Source: Anaeramoeba flamelloides (taxonomy: Eukaryota > Metamonada > Anaeramoebidae). From it: 64,000 bases of DNA. Made by a program: the position numbers and the translations under genes. The stretch is taken from assembly GCA_027625915.1 (NCBI GenBank), contig JANTQA010000012.1, forward strand, positions 1,829,001-1,893,000. The letters are read 5' to 3'. Shown here piece by piece: positions 36,326-48,149 of the stretch (position 1 is its first letter; each line of letters starts with the position of its first letter). The notes beneath the pieces are model-generated. The model was not told where the DNA came from, made no database searches, and saw only the letters and a program-made list of their open reading frames with translations.

Positions 36326-38659
36326 TTTCACAAACATGATCACAAAAAAACCTTTTCAAAAAAAAATTAAATATTTGCAAACTATACCCTCTTTAATAAC
36401 TTTATATAAAAATAAAAACTATTAGTTAATAAAAGATCTTTGATCAAAAATTTATTTTTAAAGACATTTTACAATTTAAGTTGGAATATCCAATTTTCTA
36501 TGTTCTATTAAGATTTTTTTTCAATTTAATAGTAAAAAATTTGAATATATTTTTTTTGACAGTTAAGAAGTTATTTTATTATCTTTTAAAAGTATTTTAA
36601 ATCTTATGAATATATTTGAAATAATAAAAATCAATAAAATTGAAACATTAAAGAATTATTTTTCTTTTAAATTCAAAAAAATATTTTTTTCTTTGATTTT
36701 CCGTTATGTTTTCCAGAATTTAAAAGAATTGACTAAAATCAAAGATTTTACTCTATTCCTTAAAACTCCAAAAAGCCATCGTTAGCTTTTCTTGGGTTTT
36801 CTTTTTATTGGGGAAATCGATAGATTTTACTAATAACACAGAAAACACCAAGAAAAGCCAGGCACTTGACGGGCACTTCCATTGAGACACTTTTCGTTAG
36901 GTTTTTTTTAATTTTTGAAATAACCAGAAAATTTAAGTAATTTTCAATTCATTTCAAAAAATTAAAATAAACCTAGGCAACGGAATATATTTCAAGAGTT
37001 ATTTATTTTACCTTATTGGCCTTTTTTGATGATTAACGTGTTTTCAAAACAATTATTTATTATCTATCAAAGTAAAAAATACCCTAAAGTTTAATTTAAG
37101 GAAAATTTATTGTTACTTCAATTTAAAAAAATTTTATTGCCAAAATAAACCTTTTTTTCTTGACTCGAGATTTTTAAAAATCGTAGTACTATTAACAAAA
37201 ATAAATACAACCGTCTCAAGAATTTTAAGAACTGGAATGTTGATTATATTTTGAATAAACCCGTTTAACAGGGATAAAATGATAATTGAGGTTGCAGTCT
37301 TGTCTAACTTTTTTTTTTTCAATTTTTTATTTTCATGCCAGTTTTTTGTAAAAGTTTTTAGTTTTATTTTTTTAATTTTTAAAATATCAGTTTTTTATCC
37401 ATTTAGAATGACTTTGAAGTGAATCAAATTTATTTTCAGTCATTAAAATAAAAATTGTAAAAAGCAAAAAACAAAAAAAAAAATTTTTAATAAAGGAGAA
37501 AAATTGATTTTGATCTAAAAATTGAAAAAATTATTGAGAAAAGTCTTGGGTAAACTCAGAGAATTTTTTTTATTCCTTCTATTAATACTTGTCCACTTTG
37601 ACTGAAAAGAGTTTATACCAATATATATATATATTCAATCAACCAAATCAAAGTTATATGAATTATCAAAAAAAGTGGAATTAAACTTCCTTTTGGAACT
37701 TTCTTTAGAAATAAAAAGGAATTTGAGAATCAAAAATTTTTCAAATAAAAGTTTTTCCCTTCGGAATGAAAGATAAAAACATAGTAAAGATGAATTAATT
37801 ATATCAATTTTTACATATAAGATCAATAAATAAATCAAATTTTTTATTTATTTCTTGATCAATTTTTTCATAACTTTGAGTTCCATTTCTTTAATCGGTC
37901 TGTAAATATATTATATTAGGATATAGTCAATTCCCCTATCTATTAAAACATTAATGTATACAGTTAAGAAACGAATGTAATAACCAGCTTTAAAATAAAG
38001 TGTTGGCTTAAACTTTGTAAACTATACTTACTCCCATAACTAGAAAGATTTATTAAAGTAGTAGTTTGTTTTTTTAGGTATTTATTTTTAAAATCAAGAT
38101 ATGAAAAAAAAACTTTAAAAAAAGAAATATTTTATAACTTTAAAAAAATTTGTAAAAAAAAAATTTTTTTTAAAACATCCAAAAAATAGTTGAAAGTCTT
38201 AAATAGCACTATTTTGAGAACTGTTTCGAAAAGTTTTTTCTCACATTTTATAAAACACCTTTATTTATTATTTCAAAAAAAAGAAAAATTTGGGATTATA
38301 ATATTGAGCAATAAACAAAAAAACGATGAGACAAAAAAAAATTAAGAATTCAAAGTGATTACAATATATATATAGAATATATATATATATTTAGTATTAT
38401 ATATAAATAATAATAATACATAATATATTATTATTCACAATATAATAATGTTCTATGCCTATATTTATGTATATATACATATGCGCGTATTTCGAAAGAT
38501 ATTTATATTGTTTGTGTGGCAGATCGATAGACATACACCCAATACAAGAAATAATAAAATTAACCATTTATTTGAAAGATAGCAAATTAACTAGCAATCA
38601 AATATTTTCTTTTTGTTCTGGCCTGAAGCAGATCAGAATTAACACTTTTGTATTTGTTT

Positions 38660-39814
38660 TTAGTCATTTGGAAGCAGATAAACAATGACTGAAATGGTGA
38701 ATCCTATTGCAAAAATGGTAGAATTTAAAATAAATACTTTTAGTTTTGAAATTTTCACTGAATAAAGACAGCCAACGATTACACCCCCCAAAGAAAAAGG
38801 CAGAAGGATCAAAAACCTGGGCAAAAGAAAAGAATAATCGTTGTTATTTTCTCCGAGGTAACCAATTGTCATAACAATCATTTGCAACTCCATTAAAAAG
38901 TTTGCAACAACTGAAGAATTTAAAGGTCCAAAGCCAAAAAGTTTTGAGAACAGAACCCCTAAAAAGAGACCAGGACCAATCCCTATGACTGCGCCACCCA
39001 TAAAAGTAGGAATTAGGAAGATCACAAATAAGATGAATGTAATTTTAAACTGTTTATTTTTGAAATCACCAGCCCAAGGTTTCAGTTCTGCTTCTAATTT
39101 AATCTTTTTTTGATTTTGATTTTGGTTTTGGTTTTGGTTTTGGCTTTTGCTTTGGCTTTGGCTTTCTAGATCTTGTTCTTTCATTAGATTGGAATTTTCA
39201 ATCCGATTACTTGAATTTTTGATTTCACTGCCACTTGTCACCGTTTTTGTTTCGACATTGTTGACGCATTGAAGAGGAATATCGCCAATTTCATAAAAGC
39301 GATTATTTTTTAATTTCATTTTTTCGGTATCAGCAGAGGAACAAATTCCTGGGACTTTGGTGGCTTTCTTTTGGGCCAACAGCGCCTTTTTTTCTTTCAT
39401 TATTTTTCTTTCTTTCAAGGACTTCATAACAAAGACAAAAAAAAAAAGTAAAAGTGCCCAACTAACCCCCGTTCCAAGTACCATCGAGAGGTACTCCAAT
39501 GTGTACTCCCGTATAAGCCAGCCCACAATGGAAGAAATTGTAGCAACAATGCCAAATAGGTTGACAAATTTTGGTATGATGAGCTTGACGCCCTTCTTGA
39601 GAAACAAATTCCTCAAGAGCAAAATCGAAAGCGCACTGGAAAAGAAATCAAGCGCAACAGAGAGGAAAATGACTTCCTCCATTTCATATTTCCAAATACT
39701 GATCGATAATGGAACAAAGATCTGCCAATGTGTTAAGGCTAATGTTGCATTCGTTATCCCCGTAAAAAAACAAATTGGACAGAGAACCAAAAGGAAAGAG
39801 AGAAATTGATCCAT
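38660..39814 (-). CDS. TauE/SafE-like multi-pass membrane protein (384 aa)
   Basis: One open frame from ATG 39814 (MDQFLSFLLV). It has about eight hydrophobic segments in two groups of four, separated by a polar loop at about residues 133-245. That two-half layout is typical of the TauE/SafE (DUF81) family of anion permeases, often linked to sulfite or organosulfonate export. The second half has the Gly-rich GGAVIGIGPGLFLGVLF followed by LFGFGPLNSSVVANFLM, resembling the family's GxGGG...P...N/T signature; the first half has a weaker CFFTGITNATLALTHW. The loop contains a Gln/Asn/Ser repeat (SQSKSQNQNQNQ). Substrate and membrane are unknown. Composition is GC-richer than in the big scaffolds. 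No intron is required. Family call is moderately sure. Confidence 0.7.
   Translation of the reverse strand: MDQFLSFLLVLCPICFFTGITNATLALTHWQIFVPLSISIWKYEMEEVIFLSVALDFFSSALSILLLRNLFLKKGVKLIIPKFVNLFGIVATISSIVGWLIREYTLEYLSMVLGTGVSWALLLFFFVFVMKSLKERKIMKEKKALLAQKKATKVPGICSSADTEKMKLKNNRFYEIGDIPLQCVNNVETKTVTSGSEIKNSSNRIENSNLMKEQDLESQSQSKSQNQNQNQNQNQKKIKLEAELKPWAGDFKNKQFKITFILFVIFLIPTFMGGAVIGIGPGLFLGVLFSKLFGFGPLNSSVVANFLMELQMIVMTIGYLGENNNDYSFLLPRFLILLPFSLGGVIVGCLYSVKISKLKVFILNSTIFAIGFTISVIVYLLPND
39108..39172 (-). repeat. Hexanucleotide repeat in the TauE-like gene
   Basis: A GGTTTT/GCTTTT-type hexamer on the plus strand, encoding alternating Gln-Asn and Gln-Ser on the minus strand. It lies in the loop between the two membrane halves. 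Confidence 0.85.
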
Positions 39815-41309
39815 TTTTTTTTTTGTTTATTTTTGCAACAAATGTTTGAAACAAAAAGAAAAAGTGTTTTTCAATTTTCCACAAAATGCAAAACAAAATA
39901 ATTATTTTTGAAAGTAATTATGTTTATTTTGAAGTTATGTAATAATGGAAACAATTATCCCTAAAATTGGGTTTTTTTGTGAAATAAGGCAAAAAATTCT
40001 CGTTTTGCAAAAGAAGGTGAAATTTCCAAATTATTTTTTTTAAGTGTAATTCTTACAAGATATTTTGGGAAATTAGGTTTTGTGATCTTGATAAATTAAG
40101 CTGTGGTATTAAAAACTTGTTGAAAATGTGTGATAAACAAATGGCTTTAAAAAATATTTTGTCAAAATCATACTTTCCAATAAAATGACAATATTACGCA
40201 AGACATTTTCGGCATTTGAAGAAATAGAATTTACTGTTTAAAACAAACAAGGAAGTGGTTAAAGACGGGTTTTATTGAGAGTAAAATGACAAATTTAAAA
40301 AAACCAAATTATCCATTTTTATTTTAAATATATAAGATTTACAAGTTGACGATCTCCAAATTTTTGGATTACAATTACTCGAGAAAATGATTAAAACGCT
40401 TTTTAAATCACATGTTAGCAAATTGTCAATATTTTTTGGATTACATGATCAGAGTTTGAAAAAAATTAAAACGAACAAAAGCATTTTTCCAAAAAAATAT
40501 TTTTATATTGTTGAAAACTATTCTATTTACCTGTTATCAAATGGAATATGACCCAGTGTGGGTTTTTAAAGAAATTGGTTACTGGATACTAATTACATTT
40601 CCGAACATACCTGATTCTTTTTTACAAACGATCACAAAATGGAACAGATTTGTAGTAGTGAGACAATGACTCTTTTTGCCTGATAAAATCTTCAACCCCC
40701 CAAGTAAGCTCTTGTTCATTTTCGTCATTTTCATCCGAAAAGATGAATTTAATGGATTAGTTATCTAAAAAAAATCTTCAAAGAAAATTTAATAGCAAAT
40801 TCTCAAAAAATTTTACCGTTTCTTTACATTACAAAATCAAGAAAAAATCTGATTAGTATAAATTCCAAACTGAATTTTACAGCTATTTTTGCTTTTGAAT
40901 TATTCTTTTGCAAGTTTTATCCATTTTTATTTATCTTTTTGTAAAAAGTCCAAATTCAGAACTAATTTCATAATTTCGTTAAAAAAAATGATTTTTTGTG
41001 AAAGAAGATTGAAATCTTATTGTCTGTGAAAGAAGTGTACAAAAATATACTCCAAAAATTTCCCCACGAGGTTTGAAAATAACTCTGAATAAAAAATCAA
41101 CTTAAAAGGCTTGTTAACTAAAAAAATTCTTCTAATCAATTAAATTGCAAATTCAAAAAAAAAATTTTACCGTTTCTTTAAATTTCAAAATAAAGCAAAA
41201 ATCTGATTACTACAAAAACCAAACTTAACTTTTATATGCTATTTTCAGAAAGTTAATATTGTTTTGAAAAGAATTATCCATTTTTCGCATTATTGAAAAA
41301 GTTACCAAA

Positions 41310-41795
41310 TAAAATACTGCGATCAAAATAAAGATCTCACAACAAATATAATCCGTGTTTCAAAATATAATCCATGTTTTTTTTCTTCTTGTTCCAAGGC
41401 AATACCCAATCAACTCCTCAATAGTATACCTACATTCAAATCAATTTTGAAAGTAAAAAATCCTGGATATTTCCAGTAAAATTTAAATAATTCGGAACAG
41501 CACTTAGTTTCAAATTTTTCATAATAGTCTCAGTTTTTTTAAAATTGTTTGTTATTTTTGGTCCTTGATATAAATTTTTTAAAAAATTTACACTATTTTT
41601 TGAGACAAATATTGCAATTTGATCCTTGATTTATCGAATTTCTTTTTAAATAATTTGACTTTAAGAAACCAATACCATATTTAATTATGGTTTATTTTAT
41701 AGTTTTTTTGATCAGAATATATATAATTCCACTATAACAAAAAAACACTCTTTTTATTTTGAAACATGTATTAAACCTTATTAAACGATTTATTC
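41310..41795 (+). repeat. Dispersed repeat family C, copy 3
   Basis: Third direct copy of the family (others at 4370-4800 and 32160-32640). Landmarks CTTCTTGTTCCAAGGCAA, ATAGTATACCTA, TTGCAATTTGATCCTTGA and AACCAATACCATATTTAATT are intact. Confidence 0.7.
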
Positions 41796-42015
41796 CGATA
41801 ACAATAAAAGTTTGATAAGTTTTTCTCATTTTTGAAAAGTTCAAAATTCAACATATTTCATAATTAAATAATAGTATAAATTATTTTCTTGGAAAGAATG
41901 AAAGAAATCTTAATATCTGTTAAAGAATTATATAAAAATTCACATGAAAAATGACACCGACAATTTCTAAAATAGCCCAGTTTAAAAAATCCACTTAATT
42001 TCAAAAAAATTACAA

Positions 42016-42178
42016 GACTGGTATTTGAAATATAAATGGCAAAATATTTTCGCTTTATTTTCCTTATTTTTCTTTCATACAAAAAGAGTTTCCCAAAGAA
42101 GTAGGTTGTAAATTGGTGGCTTTATTCCAAAAAGGAAATTATTAATCAAGTAAAAAATATCCCATTTGTAATTAAAAT
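42016..42178. mobile_element. TACTGGTATTTG MITE, degenerate copy
   Basis: Left end ACTGGTATTTGAAATATAAA followed by ATGGCAAAATATTTTCGCTT matches copy 1. The right end (AAAAAGGAAATTATTAATCA then AAATATCCCATTTGTAATTA) is recognisable but decayed, so the inverted repeats no longer pair well. Confidence 0.55.
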
Positions 42179-42459
42179 CCCATTAATTATTTTAAACTTG
42201 AAAAAAAATAATTTTTTGATTCATAGATCAAAAGAAAATCAATTGTTTCTCTTTATTGAACAAAAAAAAACGAGAAAAACAACCAAACAACCAATTAAAA
42301 ATTCTCCCAAAATACTTTTATAAAACCTGAAAAATTCAACGCTTAATCTAAAGAAATACTTTAGAATTTGATTATTTATCAATCAATAATTAATGACCTC
42401 AATTTTTATTATTTCAGTAGGTATTAATAACCCAAAGATTAAAGGAATCAATAGACTTT

Positions 42460-43040
42460 ATTATTATTTCACAATTTCTTCAAGATTTTCCAACAAATAT
42501 AACCAATACAAATAAATAATTCCAATAAAAAAAAAATAATAGATATTATCACAAACGCGATTTTAATACAAACAGTTCCTTGTTTATAACTCTTAATATT
42601 TAAAAAAGAATATTGCCCAATTTTTAAATTACAAGATATTTAATAAATATGTGAATAAAATAGAAGATCAATTTTATCTGATCTTCAAGTATTGAATATG
42701 TGATTTATTTTGATTTTATTTATAATAAGAATAAATATTCAAGGTTATCGGTGAATAAAGACTCCCGGAAATTACTAAAAGTGAGATTTCTTCAAAATTA
42801 ATTTTTTTTGCAAATTTTTTTTTTCTGATTTGATCAACAATCCCAAACGATAAAGGATCAGATCCATTGATTAAAATTTAATAGGGAAAAATGAACTTTT
42901 TGAAAAAGGATAACTCATCTCTTTAAAGTTGATAAATCAATCTACATATTGGGTTTAATTTTATCCTTGTGTAAATAATTACTCTATTACCTTTGGAAAA
43001 AAAAATAAATAAGAGTTACTAGTCACTTAAGGGATTTATG
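42460..43040 (-). repeat. Dispersed repeat family E, copy 3 (inverted)
   Basis: Reverse-complement relative of 30836-31510. It contains AATAATTACTCTATTACCTT near 42976 and ends AGAGTTACTAGTCACTTAAG, the mirror of the start of copy 2. Left of it, 42240-42430 resembles 46780-46960, so the repeated unit may extend to about 42240. Confidence 0.65.
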
Positions 43041-45693
43041 TCACTATAGAAATGTTTATAATGAAAGTATATTGTTATTGGGTTTAAAAGATAATAGTGT
43101 TGCATGGTTCACATGACTCTAAAAAATCTATTATAATTATCTATGCCCTATAAATTATGAAATCTTTACAAAGGATCACAATGAAAACTTGTTATTCTTT
43201 TTTGAATTTTTTTTTTTTATTCCTTTTCCAATTGTTCTGATAAACACCCAAAATAATAGTATTCTTGTATATAAAAAACGAGATTTAGTATCTCCAAAGG
43301 TTACTATTTTTTTAATTACAAAGATTAACTCAATAATTATTAAGATTATACCCCAAAGAATGGTTAGTATTGTTGTCTTTTTATAAAGTTAGTTGTAACA
43401 TCAATATATTTTCAATAGGTTGAGATTATTTGTCAAAAGAATTTATTGGTTAAACATTTATTTTTTTAAATTAAATTTTCTAGTCATTAATCCACATTTT
43501 CCCACGAAGTTAAGAAAGATATTTTGCAACTTCGGAGTCCGAATATTGATAATTCAAACTTTAAATTTGTTGTGAAATGCAGTTTTTTTTCTGAAAATTT
43601 TAGTTTTTTTTAATAATACAATGACATATTTTAATTGATGGGATAAACAACTAGTCCCACTTGGTTAAACGATTATTTACTGGCATTTTACCATTTTAGA
43701 ATTATACGATTTTCACCCAATAACAAAATCCTTTGAACTTTACTTCTATTTGATATATATTAACCACTTAAGAAGAAAGAAACAAAAACTAGGAAAGAAG
43801 TATACAAAAAAAAACTTTACAAATAAAACCTATTTATAATTTTTGGAATAATTCAATAGTAAAAAATACATTTAATTTCAAAAAAATTACGTTAAACATT
43901 TTAAAAAAAAAAAAGAAAATATTGATTTGATTGTTCTTTCAATAAAAAAATTATATTTTTTTCAAGTTAAAGTATTTTGGTAGAAATTTTAATCAGTTGT
44001 TTGGTTGTTTTTCTATGAATTTTTGTTAAAACTTGGAAAAGTCAACTTATAACCTCACGAAATACTTTTTAATTTGATTATTTTTAATCGATAATTAATA
44101 AAACAATCCTAAATCACCCAATGGACTTTGTAATAATGGCATGAGATTAAATATAAATATTTTTTATTATTATTTCATAAAATATTAAATATTTTCAAAC
44201 ATATAAACTAAATTTCATAATAAATGGCCCCGCTTAAATTTGAATTTTGAAATGCTTTTGTATCGTTTTGAAGTTTTTCCTCTCACAAAGAAAAGTTTGC
44301 AAATAAATCATTTTTTCTCTTTTTTATTTTTTCAAAAGTGTTTTGTGAAAATGGAAAATGAAAATGAAAAATTGGAAAAAAGTAACAGATGAATTAATGA
44401 AAAAATTGGTTTCAAATATAAAAAAGAGATCAGATTTATTTATTCAAATGGAAGAAGAATCGATAAATGGGTTTTTTTAATTTTTTAAATTTTCTATTTT
44501 TTATGTACTGCTTCTTTCAGAATAAATGTACCAATTTTTTTAACAGTTTTTTTTGATTTTTTTTCTTTTATTTTTAGACAAAAAATAAATATCTCTTGAG
44601 TATAGTATTGAATATTAGAATCGAAATTTTTATATTATAATAGATAACTTCAATTATTAAAAATATTTTTCTTTAAAATTTGATTTTTAATGTGCCAATG
44701 ATTTTGAAAGATAGTTTATAATTCATTAAATACAATAATTAATATTTTTTTTTAAATCTTATAAAAAACATATTTAATTAATGTCATTATATTAATTCAG
44801 CCCTAAATGATTAAAATAAAAATTTTTATGATCTTTTCAATTTCAAGAAATTAAATTATTAAATAAAATAACCCATCAATTTCGTATTTTTTCTCATATG
44901 TTTTTTCTCATATTAATAAAAAATGATTACATTCATGATAAATCTGATTATAGAAACTATCCTAAATTTCTAAAAGTGAGATTTATTCTTCAAACTCAAC
45001 TTTTCTCTTTTTTTTACAAGATGATAAATTGAAATAACCATTTGGAATTTCATTTTGTGACAATTATTTACTTTTGATTTGAAAAGAACATTTTATTCGT
45101 TTAAATGTTACAATACTTTGTAAAATTTTGTTGAACTTCTACAAATGCTTTTTATTGATAACTGTTTTAAAATAGAGTTAATAGATTACTTAAATGTAAA
45201 TTGATCAAAAAATTGTTTTCAATTTATTTGAATTTCTAAATAAAACTCATGATATATTTTAATATGTTGAAGTAAACTTTATAGGCATTGCTGGATTATC
45301 ATAAGAAGATATCATTTCTATACCCTTACCTTTAAAATAATTAAATATTTATTTTATTTTGCTTTCTTCGAAATTTGATTTTTTTTTGATCTCAACAACT
45401 ATTATTATTCTTTCGCCAGCAATAATTTTCACCACATTTAAATGTACACAACCTTTTTTTTTTTTTTAACTTCTTTTGTTTAATATTTTTTTTTATTTCG
45501 ATTCACTGATGATTCTTTGTTGGTTAACATAACCTCCCTTAAGCTTTCCTCTTAGAATCCAAAACAACAACCAAGCCGAAAGTTTTTAAATTTCTTTTTC
45601 TTTTGAAAGGTTGCTTTTTAAGAACAAAAAATACAAATCCCTTTTTTTTTCGACCAACAAAAAAAAAAAAAAAAGAAAAACAGACATTCGAAA

Positions 45694-45957
45694 ATGCAAT
45701 TATACCAGCTAGTGTTTTCTTGGATCACTTTGGGTGTTTTCAAGAATCCCTCTCTTGACAAAGATCTCTTTGACAAAAATAAGAAACTTGGAAAATCAAA
45801 ACAAAAAAAAATTTTTTCATTTGCAAAATTAGATCTTTTAAAATACAATCACTTTTGCTTTTCAAATACAACCATTCGTTTTCAATTAAAGACACTTCCT
45901 TCTTTTAAAGATTTTTTAAAAAAAAAAATCGGATTGTTTTGGTTGGAGAATCGTTGA
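45694..45957 (+). CDS. Possible small protein, unknown (87 aa)
   Basis: Open from ATG 45694 (MQLYQLVFSWITLGV) to TGA at 45955. Composition is slightly richer in C/G at codon ends than the surrounding spacer, and the residues are varied, with an N-terminal hydrophobic stretch followed by a Lys-rich part (NKKLGKSKQKK). No known motif, no neighbour context. It is as likely to be chance or a fragment as a gene. Confidence 0.2.
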   Translation: MQLYQLVFSWITLGVFKNPSLDKDLFDKNKKLGKSKQKKIFSFAKLDLLKYNHFCFSNTTIRFQLKTLPSFKDFLKKKIGLFWLENR

Positions 45958-46959
45958 AAAAGTGCGTAATTAAAGTTTTTTAAAGTTGTACCCAAACAAC
46001 TTAAAAAGGTTCAACCAAACAGTTTGAAGGAACACTTTTGAAAACTCTTCATTCCACACCTTTTTAAAAAAGCAGAGTGATGACAGATATTGAATTGTCA
46101 TTGTTTCCCACTTTTTTTTCAAAAACAATTGTATACCTCATAACAGAGTGATTAAATGAACAAAGCCAACGTCTGAATTTTAAAATAAATTACTTTTTTC
46201 AAAACAAAGAACAGAAATTCTAAACAGTGTGACCATTTAAAAAGCACAAAATTATCAACAATTCAACCAAAAAAAACAAAGATTTGGTGAAACACTCCAT
46301 ACTTTTGATGTAATCTTTTGAAAATCGAATAATTATGTTAATTTTTCTGATAAAATTGGATTGTTTCTCATTTCATTTATTTTCAAGTTGTTTGGGAATA
46401 ATCAAAAATCTCAATTTCTCAAAAATAAACCTTTAGCCACAACCACGATCTTGAAAAAACATTTCAAAAAAAATTAAACATTTTACTAATTTTTGACTTT
46501 TTTAATAACCCCAATTGAAATAAACATAATTGGTTAATAAGAAATCTTTGATCAAACATATTTTTCAAAGATACTTTATCAATTAAAGTTGGAAAATCCA
46601 ATTTTTGAGGTTCTATTAAGATATTCTTAAAATTTTAATAGTAAAAAATTTGAAATATTTTTTTGCTTCTAGTTAAGAGGTTATTTTATTACATTTTAAA
46701 AGAATTTTAAATCTGAAAAATATTTTAAATATAATAATTATTTCAAAGAACAGTTCAAATCAATTTTTTCTTTTTATTGAATAAAAAAATCTGAGAAAAA
46801 AAACCAAACAATCAATTAAAAATTCTCCCAAAATACTTTTTTAAAACCTGTAAAACTCAACTTTAAATCTAAAGTAATACTTTTTAATTTGATTATTTAT
46901 AATCAATAATTAAAAAACCCAATCTTAATTCATCCATTGGGTTATTAATAACCGAAAGA

Positions 46960-47557
46960 TTAAACACATAAAAATCAATAGACCATTATTTCTCAATTTT
47001 TTAAAGATTTCCCAATAATTCAAATTAATAATTCTAATAATAAAAAAAATAATAGATATTCTCAAATAACTGATTTTAATAATAATAGTTGGTTATTTAC
47101 ACTATTGGTCTTTGGAAAAGAATATTGCCTAATCTTTTAAATTCCAAGAAATTTTTAATAAATATACGTGAATAAAATACCTGTACAATTTTTTTAGATC
47201 TTCAAGGATTCAATATTTGATTTATTTTTTTAGATATTTTTAAAATAAAGCTAAAGTTTCAACTGTTATTTATTCAAAAAAACTCTTAGAAATTACTAAA
47301 AAGAGCATTTCCTAAAAATAAAAATTTTTCAAAAATTATTCGTTTTATTTTTTCGATACCAAAAATTCAAACAAAAAAGGATCTAGATCTTTTTACTAAA
47401 AATTTAATTGGGAAAAATGAACTTCTTTAAAAACAATAACCCATTTCTCTAAAGTTGATAAATGAGGTTGCTTATCGAGTTTAATTGTATACCTGTGTAA
47501 ATAATTACTCTATTACCTTGATAAAAAAAAAAAAAATATAACAGAGTTACTATTTCC
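46960..47557 (-). repeat. Dispersed repeat family E, copy 4 (inverted)
   Basis: Parallel to copy 3: TCAATTTTTTAAAGATT-like start, GAATATTGCC(T/C)AAT, CTCTAAAGTTGATAAAT, AATAATTACTCTATTACCTT, then the terminal CCTTAAGGG at the boundary with the fold-back at 47558. Confidence 0.65.
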
Positions 47558-47736
47558 TTAAGGGACTAATCTCTATTAAATTTTTTTAGCTAAATTTAAT
47601 AGAGATTGACAAAGTTTTTTGCCAATTATTTAGATTTAAAAACCCCTGTTTATTATCATATTAAATATATTTCTAGATAAGGGATCCTTATTTAGAAATT
47701 GGCCAAAAAAAAAAATAATAGAGACTAGTCCCTTAA
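47558..47736. mobile_element. Small fold-back element flanked by TTAA
   Basis: Left end TTAAGGGACTAATCTCTATTA is mirrored by the right end TAATAGAGACTAGTCCCTTAA (about 20 bases with one mismatch). Both ends abut TTAA. Inside, a perfect 16-base hairpin (AATCTCTATTAAATTT with its complement, 47568-47609) shares the left terminus, which suggests a nested or rearranged end. About 179 bases, no coding. TTAA flanks suggest a TTAA-targeting element; the superfamily is not established. Confidence 0.6.
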
Positions 47737-48149
47737 ACAAAAATCTTACAGAATTAATTTTATTTATCGTTAAAAAAAATTTTTTTAAAACAAAAAATTC
47801 AAGTTTTCTCAAAGAATTTGGATTGAAATACTTAAAGCATTTCATTTCAAGTCACCAAGTCGACTTATTTCATCAAAATAATGAAACGAAAAAAAAAAAA
47901 AATAAAATAAAAATAGCACACAGATTGTGTTTTAAAGACACACACACACATATTTCTAAAAATTAAAAATCACAAAATATGCTTATTTATTATCCACTTC
48001 ACACAAATTAATTATTGTTATTTATTTTTTTTTTTCTTCTGTACTCCTCTTGTTAATTATTCTAAAATTATTATTATTATTATTTTAATATTAATAGTTT
48101 TATTAATAAGAATACATATTTTAGATCATAATTATATTCGCATTTGAAA

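Larger units (their letters stand above)
29027..38659. other. Long gene-poor, repeat-rich stretch
   Basis: No supported gene. It holds a TACTGG MITE (30057-30222), family C, E and G copies, a young fold-back element (34858-35385), and many partial inverted matches to 40800-41300 (for example around 32640-33300). Short open frames at 29243-29464 and 34406-34675 lack motifs. About 36660-36990 appears to be an inverted diverged relative of 26230-26700 (shared GCACTTGA and GTGTC words). 38360-38460 is rich in TA steps. Confidence 0.6.
39815..48149. other. Gene-poor stretch between the TauE-like gene and MMS19
   Basis: No strong gene. It carries copies of families C and E, a degenerate TACTGG MITE and a TTAA-flanked fold-back, plus sequence at 40800-41300 that matches 32640-33300 in inverted orientation (AAAATCTGATTA(C/G)TA and its complement). 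A CA run lies at 47938-47951. One weak small open frame (45694-45957) is listed separately. Confidence 0.6.
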
